25,000 nucleotides of DNA from Acropora yongei (lineage: Eukaryota; Cnidaria; Anthozoa; Scleractinia; Acroporidae). Positions 20,692 through 25,000 of this stretch are shown here, one piece after another; position 1 is the first letter of the stretch, and every line of letters begins with the position of its first letter. The DNA lies in contig BLFN01000393.1 in the NCBI GenBank assembly GCA_014634225.1, forward strand, positions 2,687,169-2,712,168, written 5' to 3'. Under the pieces are notes generated by a model that saw nothing but the letters and a program-made list of their open reading frames with translations, was not told the DNA's origin and made no database searches. Both the position numbers and the translations under genes were made by a program.

Positions 20692-22488
20692 TAAATAGGG
20701 TCTCAGTTTTTCTACCATTGGGTGGGTCACATTGTAAGGCACAAATAGAATATACCATGTTCTTCATTAAACAGAGTTGGCGCTGGTGATAATCCACAGG
20801 TTTCACATAACTAGCTAGACTAGGCATCGCGCCAATTCTTAAACAGGTTTTCCCAAAGGTGTGCTCCTGTCAAAATGTTAAGTTTCTGCAGTCAAACAAT
20901 TTGTCATTCAAATTCAGTTAAAATGCTACAAAAATATAAACTGTATCGAGCTAGTTTCCGAAAGTTACAATTTTTAACACTTTCATGAAGATAGGCAGTG
21001 CCTTTCGAAATATCGGACAAAATAATATATCTTCCTTTCACTGTTCGATCAGCCTTGCATTTTCTCATTTAATTAAAAGTTTATTGCTGATCAGATCCTT
21101 TGATAGGATACGGTGCTTCTTTGTTGTTCGTTTGGTCTTTGCTAACTTATTCGGATTTACAAAAGAACAGCCTCGTTAAGTGAATGAGTGATTTCTTCAT
21201 TTGTCGGTACACTAGCTGTCTTTTTTGAATGCCAACTCGGTTACCTATACAGCCAGGATATGGCGTTTTCTCAATAACGACAGAGTTTAGTGTATGAACC
21301 ATAAGCACTTCACCATACAGTCATAAGTAGACGTCCATGGTTTGCTTGCTCACTCTAGCACTATTTTTGTCAAACCTATGATACTTTTAACACGTTTGGT
21401 ATTTAGACTAGCTTCAGTTGACTAAAGTTTTGGTGAGATAGTAGCTCAGCAGTTGCAAGTTTTATTGGTTCAAAGCGGGGAATTCGTGATGTACTCATAT
21501 TTCTAAACACACCAGGCATCTAGTCTCAAGGACAGTTTCCTGTATCTTGTCGGATGTGTTGTTAGTTATGGTTTATAAGATATTTTCAAGTGGTTGATAG
21601 CTTTTTTTTGTATACTTGCCAAGATGTAGAGGGCTTCAATCAGAACCCACAATTGGGAGAGGAGGTACTGTGCCCCTCTTAGATGGGTTTAACAGTTAAA
21701 GCTTTGAAGACAGTTTGATACATTCTGCTGTTAGGCAGAATAAACCGAGTGTGCCATACCGAATTACTCAATCGTGAAGCCCAGCCCTCCTTCGGTTCAT
21801 AGGCTTAACGCTAACACAATGTAACAATAAAATCCTATTACTGACCTAAAGAACCTCGGTTGGATGTCCGGAGCTCTAAGGGGCCGAATCAATTGTCACA
21901 TCGTTAGAAACACATTAACGTTAAGGTTCAATATTCCACGCGCTAGCGCGGACGAGGCTGTCTTCACGACTTCAATTTTCTGTCCTCCGATGTTTCGGGA
22001 AACATTGCCAGGAGACTTCGGAAACAAGTAAATGAATATCATCTGATTACAGGATATTTTCGTTGGTCTTGATTTCATGTGGGATTATATCATAGTAAAC
22101 AACACAACAAAAATGTACCCTGATCTCATCGACTTCCGTTAGAATTGTTTGGCGTCATTAGAAATGACAGCTATCTTTTGTGGTCAGAAGGGCTTCTGTA
22201 TTGTTTTGTAAGAGTGTTGACAGTTTTGAGAAAGGCCTCTTCTGTATATTACCCCTCGAAATTTATTAGTCTTTTAGACTCACGCGATTAGGAGAACAAA
22301 TGAGATTGTAGATTTCGCTGTGTGCCCACATTCCGCTTACAACAAGGAGACGTCATATTGAACGGTGGGTCAATAACGCAGTTATTTCCTCCAGGCAAGA
22401 CCGACTAAGCCAGAACATTTAATTTTCGGTATGTGAAAAGGACATTTCAACACTCCGAAGATACATTGAAAGCTATTTAATTTGGAGT
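20692..22488. other. Non-coding stretch
   Basis: No supportable gene. A tRNA-like A-box string TAGCTCAGCAGTTG occurs at 21442-21455 and a B-box-like GGTTCAAAGC at 21467-21476, but they are only about 25 bp apart, too close for a tRNA. This is at most a deleted SINE head. The 21896-22078 minus frame shows no recognised domain. The 3' end of this stretch may hold regulatory DNA for the plus-strand candidate gene starting near 22520. Confidence 0.45.
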
Positions 22489-22502
22489 CTATATATTCTA
22501 TA
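22489..22502 (+). promoter_or_regulatory. TATA-like sequence upstream of the plus-strand ORF
   Basis: CTATATATTCTATA lies about 60 bp before the ATG at 22558. A start site roughly 30 bp downstream would leave a short 5' UTR. TATA-like strings are common in AT-rich DNA, so the position relative to the reading frame is the main argument. Confidence 0.3.
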
Positions 22503-22557
22503 CAAACAACAATCAAGTAACAGCCTTCGAGAGCGAGGTCAATAACACAGTCTTGAG

Positions 22558-22968
22558 ATGAAAGAACAACTGGAGAATTCGAGTTTTCGTTTCTTGCCGG
22601 GAACTAATTTCTCAACGTTTTTGAAAGCCATAGAGAAGAAATGGAGAACGGAATTAGCATGGAACAGCGACAAAAATTCTGAACCATTGGCTTGTTTGGC
22701 TCCTGATACAAACCAAACGGAAATACCGAGGTTCGGTGGAACAGTAAGAAAAAGGTCTTTCAATGCTTTGCCTGTTAAAACAAATGCGCTTGATGTTGGA
22801 TCGGTTGCACAATCAAGGCGAAGAAGCAATTCAGCTGTGTGTGGAATATCAGAGAGACACAAATTCCAGGGAATGTGTTCATTGAACAGTCCCACGGAAG
22901 AATGGTCAGAGACATTTGTCGCACAAGATGGTGTGTTAACAACCAATTTCTGTTCCACAGAACTGTGA
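22558..22968 (+). CDS. Unidentified 136-residue protein or first coding exon
   Basis: An ATG frame of 136 codons runs to TGA at 22966-22968. The ATG is the first in frame after an upstream TAA about 15 bp before it. The region is richer in G+C than its flanks, and codon content is varied rather than low-complexity. The product is hydrophilic with no signal peptide or membrane segment. It has an N-terminal MKEQLENSSFRFLPGTNFST segment, a probable helix FLKAIEKKW (about residues 22-30), then two basic serine motifs, RKRSF and RRRSNS (middle third), typical of AGC-kinase or 14-3-3 sites, and an acidic-hydrophobic C-terminus. An AATAAA signal follows at 23170. It may instead be a first exon: GATG|GTGTGT at 22931 is a usable donor with a phase-matched acceptor at 23386. 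A 139-codon antisense frame overlaps it and cannot be fully excluded. I do not recognise the family. Confidence 0.45.
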   Translation: MKEQLENSSFRFLPGTNFSTFLKAIEKKWRTELAWNSDKNSEPLACLAPDTNQTEIPRFGGTVRKRSFNALPVKTNALDVGSVAQSRRRSNSAVCGISERHKFQGMCSLNSPTEEWSETFVAQDGVLTTNFCSTEL

Positions 22969-23169
22969 CGACTTTGTGTCAGTCATTGAAAAGGTCAAGG
23001 GAATCTCTGTCTGATCGAAGTCATTCTCGCTCTCGTGTCCAATGAAACGTCGACAATCTATTACCTTTTGACGATGAATTGCACAATCTGGAGCAATAAC
23101 TGAAGTCACTCAAGTTATTTTAGTCGAAAGTGGAAAAATGTGCCTTGCCAGTTACAGCAACATCGATGT

Positions 23170-23175
23170 AATAAA
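23170..23175 (+). promoter_or_regulatory. Poly(A) signal AATAAA
   Basis: The canonical hexamer lies about 200 nt after the TGA at 22966-22968, a fitting 3' UTR for the 22558 reading frame if unspliced. A second AATAAA lies near 23248. Confidence 0.35.
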
Positions 23176-23385
23176 CTATAGAGGCGCTCGCGATGAAACT
23201 TTGACTAATTCGGTCGAACCATATGTAGAGCGAACTTGTGCATTGTAATAAATGACCTAGGACTGAGAAAATCAATGCGATGAGAAATATGGTAGATCTT
23301 TATCTGTTAATTTAAAAGTATAATGTCGTGGAGCTCCAAAATTAATTGTTGGTCAATGGTTATTTACTATTTATTGCATTCACAG

Positions 23386-23462
23386 GTTCAAACTTGTTTT
23401 ACGGTCACTGTAATGCCAAAGAACATTGGTTTCCATCTGCATCCGAACTGAAAAAGGTTTGA
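23386..23462 (+). CDS. Possible alternative terminal exon of the 22558 gene
   Basis: TTTATTGCATTCACAG ends at 23385 and forms a reasonable acceptor. If the donor after 22930 is used (codon split after its first base), the frame continues as G then SNLFYGHCNAKEHWFPSASE and LKKV, ending in TGA at 23460-23462. The phases agree without adjustment, the intron would be 455 nt, and AATAAA signals follow at 23578 and 23599. The open run is only 24 codons, so chance is quite possible. Its composition (C, W, H, aromatic mix) looks protein-like, but no domain is recognised. Confidence 0.25.
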
Positions 23463-23577
23463 ATTCAAGGTTTCCTGTTTTTTAGCGGAAACTCTGCATG
23501 TGGATGGTCTCTGAATACGAACAATGCTGGGCATTATTCCATGTCAAGAGCAATTATGATGTTATTATCAGTGATAC

Positions 23578-23604
23578 AAATAAAGAACACAATTGACCAA
23601 TAAA
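23578..23604 (+). promoter_or_regulatory. Paired poly(A) signals
   Basis: AATAAA occurs at 23578-23583 and again at 23599-23604. Either would serve a transcript ending after the putative exon at 23386-23462. Confidence 0.3.
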
Positions 23605-25000
23605 GGAAGTTGAAAATGATGTTTATCTGAAGTAGAATTGGTTAAATGTACAGTAAATTGAGAATCTAAAAATACTTAATGTGGTCGAAGGCATTAGCTA
23701 GGACAAAGACGGAAAGCGAAAAAATACAAAAGATTTCTTATTAACTACTTTTGTTCATCCACCAGCGATTGTAAATTGCAGCATTGTTATCTGTGTCTCT
23801 AGTCGAGGTTGGTTGCAAACCACCTATAGTGAGACACTTTTGTTTTGACACTTTCTTTCTCACATTCGTGGTAAATTGTTGTTTTATTCAGTTTGTCCGC
23901 GTTTAGTAGTGATTTTTTTCAAAGAAGCAGAATAAAATCCATGAGGCAGAAGTTGCAAAGGTCATAACCCAATTTGTGATTGGTATATTGATGAAAGGCT
24001 ATTGGCCGCTGATCGACCAACTCCTCGCGGGAAATTTTATTGAATGCTTCGAAATTTAACACCAATTGCTGCTTTTCAGGATGATTCCCCTCAAGTAAAG
24101 CACGTAGAAGACTTGTGATTCATTGAATTATTTTGTACACTGATTATTTTATCCCAAACTTGAAAGTCGATGCTACTGTCTCGTGCAATATTTATCGAGC
24201 GTCCGAGCTGTTAACCATACATGATGTGAAGAACCATGCCTTTTACCAACGCCCACTGAGTTCGATAAAATGCTGAACATCTTTTTCTAAGTATAGATGG
24301 TGAAAGAAATATTCAGATGGCGTTAATTCCCAAATAGTTGGTGAATTTCAACTTGTTAGGCTGAGAACTGTAGACACTTTTTAATAAGAAAATGGAGGGA
24401 GCAAATTTGGAAGAAGACAATTGTTTTTTGTCCATTTAGTCAAACAATGATATCACGAGTCGAATACAACAGAATTCAAGGAAAAAGAGAAAGTATGAAT
24501 TCCGTCGGTTCGACACCAAGAGTAAGAGACATCTTTTAATTAAAACTTTCTAAATTGAACTCTTACGAAAGTCAAGGATTTGTGATAATTTTGTCATCTA
24601 GAAACTTTCCATGGCATGCAATCTGTTAGAGAAATGCTTGGTCATGTAAGCCGATGCGATTGCGTCATGAACCGTCGCAATCCTGCTGCGTGAAGAAACT
24701 TTTTAAATTTTTGTCATTTCTTTCGGGTCTGGACAATGCAAGTACGCACACATCTCCCGGAAAGATGAAATTTAATTAATTTTCTGTATGCTCTGATAAT
24801 TAAGAACTTGAACAAACCGTAATCTTGGCTAAACATGGATGACGTCAAAATGGATGAGATGATTGATTACTTCTGTGCATGCGCTGGATATAACCAAACG
24901 AAAATTGCCCCCCGAGCAAAACCGAAAAGGAGGGCAGTTTCAGTTTGCTCTTTGGCGGTTTAGCCCTTTTTTCTTTTTACTTTTTTCTTGCTCTAGGATT
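23605..25000. other. Non-coding stretch
   Basis: I see no gene, RNA or classifiable repeat. A perfect TGACGTCA lies at 24840-24847. A 7-bp inverted repeat GATTGCG/CGCAATC occurs around 24658-24682. The final 100 bp has a G+C-richer segment with GAGGGC and GCGGTTTAGCCC strings that could be the beginning of another element cut by the window edge. Confidence 0.45.
24840..24847. promoter_or_regulatory. Perfect CRE palindrome TGACGTCA
   Basis: This is an exact match to the CREB/ATF full-site consensus, set between GGA and AAAATGGA. It is the second full site in the window (the first is 10561-10568). No adjacent promoter elements or exon are visible, so function is uncertain. Confidence 0.3.

Noticed and set aside
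20385..20827. Several short frames on both strands
   Set aside because: They fall within or across the edge of the MITE-like element and reflect its higher G+C content, not a gene.
21442..21476. Possible tRNA gene (A and B boxes)
   Set aside because: The boxes are about 25 bp apart rather than the 30-60 bp of tRNAs, and no acceptor or anticodon stem can be drawn.
22539..22958. 139-codon minus-strand frame antisense to the 22558 ORF
   Set aside because: It is nearly as long as the plus frame, but the plus frame has TATA, stop and poly(A) context in order. Kept only as an alternative to test.
1..25000. CRISPR array, prokaryotic operon, phage or integrated virus
   Set aside because: No regularly spaced repeats, dense gene packing, integrase, polymerase or capsid-like frames were seen anywhere in the window.

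Overview
The window looks like AT-rich animal nuclear DNA, most likely from a hexacorallian cnidarian (stony coral or sea anemone). Three repeats support this. Each resembles, from memory, a repeat abundant in cnidarian genomes: two tRNA-derived SINE remnants (about 6303-6470 and 16379-16489, both minus) and a small TTAA-flanked piggyBac-like MITE (12829-12939). There is no bacterial-style gene packing, ribosome binding site or operon. Long reading frames are rare, and the few convincing ones have splice sites, TATA or poly(A) context. The organism call is inference; no mitochondrial or rRNA marker was seen.

Layout. 1-6300 is mainly non-coding, with small GC-rich inverted repeats. 6303-6470 is a diverged SINE. 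9315-9676 (minus) is the best coding feature: a 3'-terminal exon encoding the last ~120 residues of an unidentified protein, with a serine-rich, probably phosphorylated tail, entered through a strong splice acceptor at 9677-9697. The rest of that gene should lie at higher coordinates, but no further exon could be assigned. 10380-10620 carries promoter- or enhancer-like motifs (inverted CCAAT box, perfect CRE palindrome). 12829-12939 is the TTAA MITE, 13239-13260 a perfect 22-bp palindrome, 16379-16489 the second SINE remnant. 18015-18045 is a strong hairpin. About 18614-18960 holds two diverged copies of a short repeat. 20306-20691 is a second, GC-richer MITE-like element with imperfect terminal inverted repeats. 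22489-23175 is a second gene candidate on the plus strand: a TATA-like sequence, an ATG reading frame of 136 codons and a poly(A) signal, with an optional alternative 3' exon at 23386-23462.

The two gene candidates face opposite directions, are about 13 kb apart and show no sign of working together. No operon, defence system, CRISPR array, RNA operon or other obvious new system is visible. Most of the window is intron or intergenic DNA with decayed mobile elements. The most useful leads are the two unidentified coding exons, the MITEs and the hairpins.
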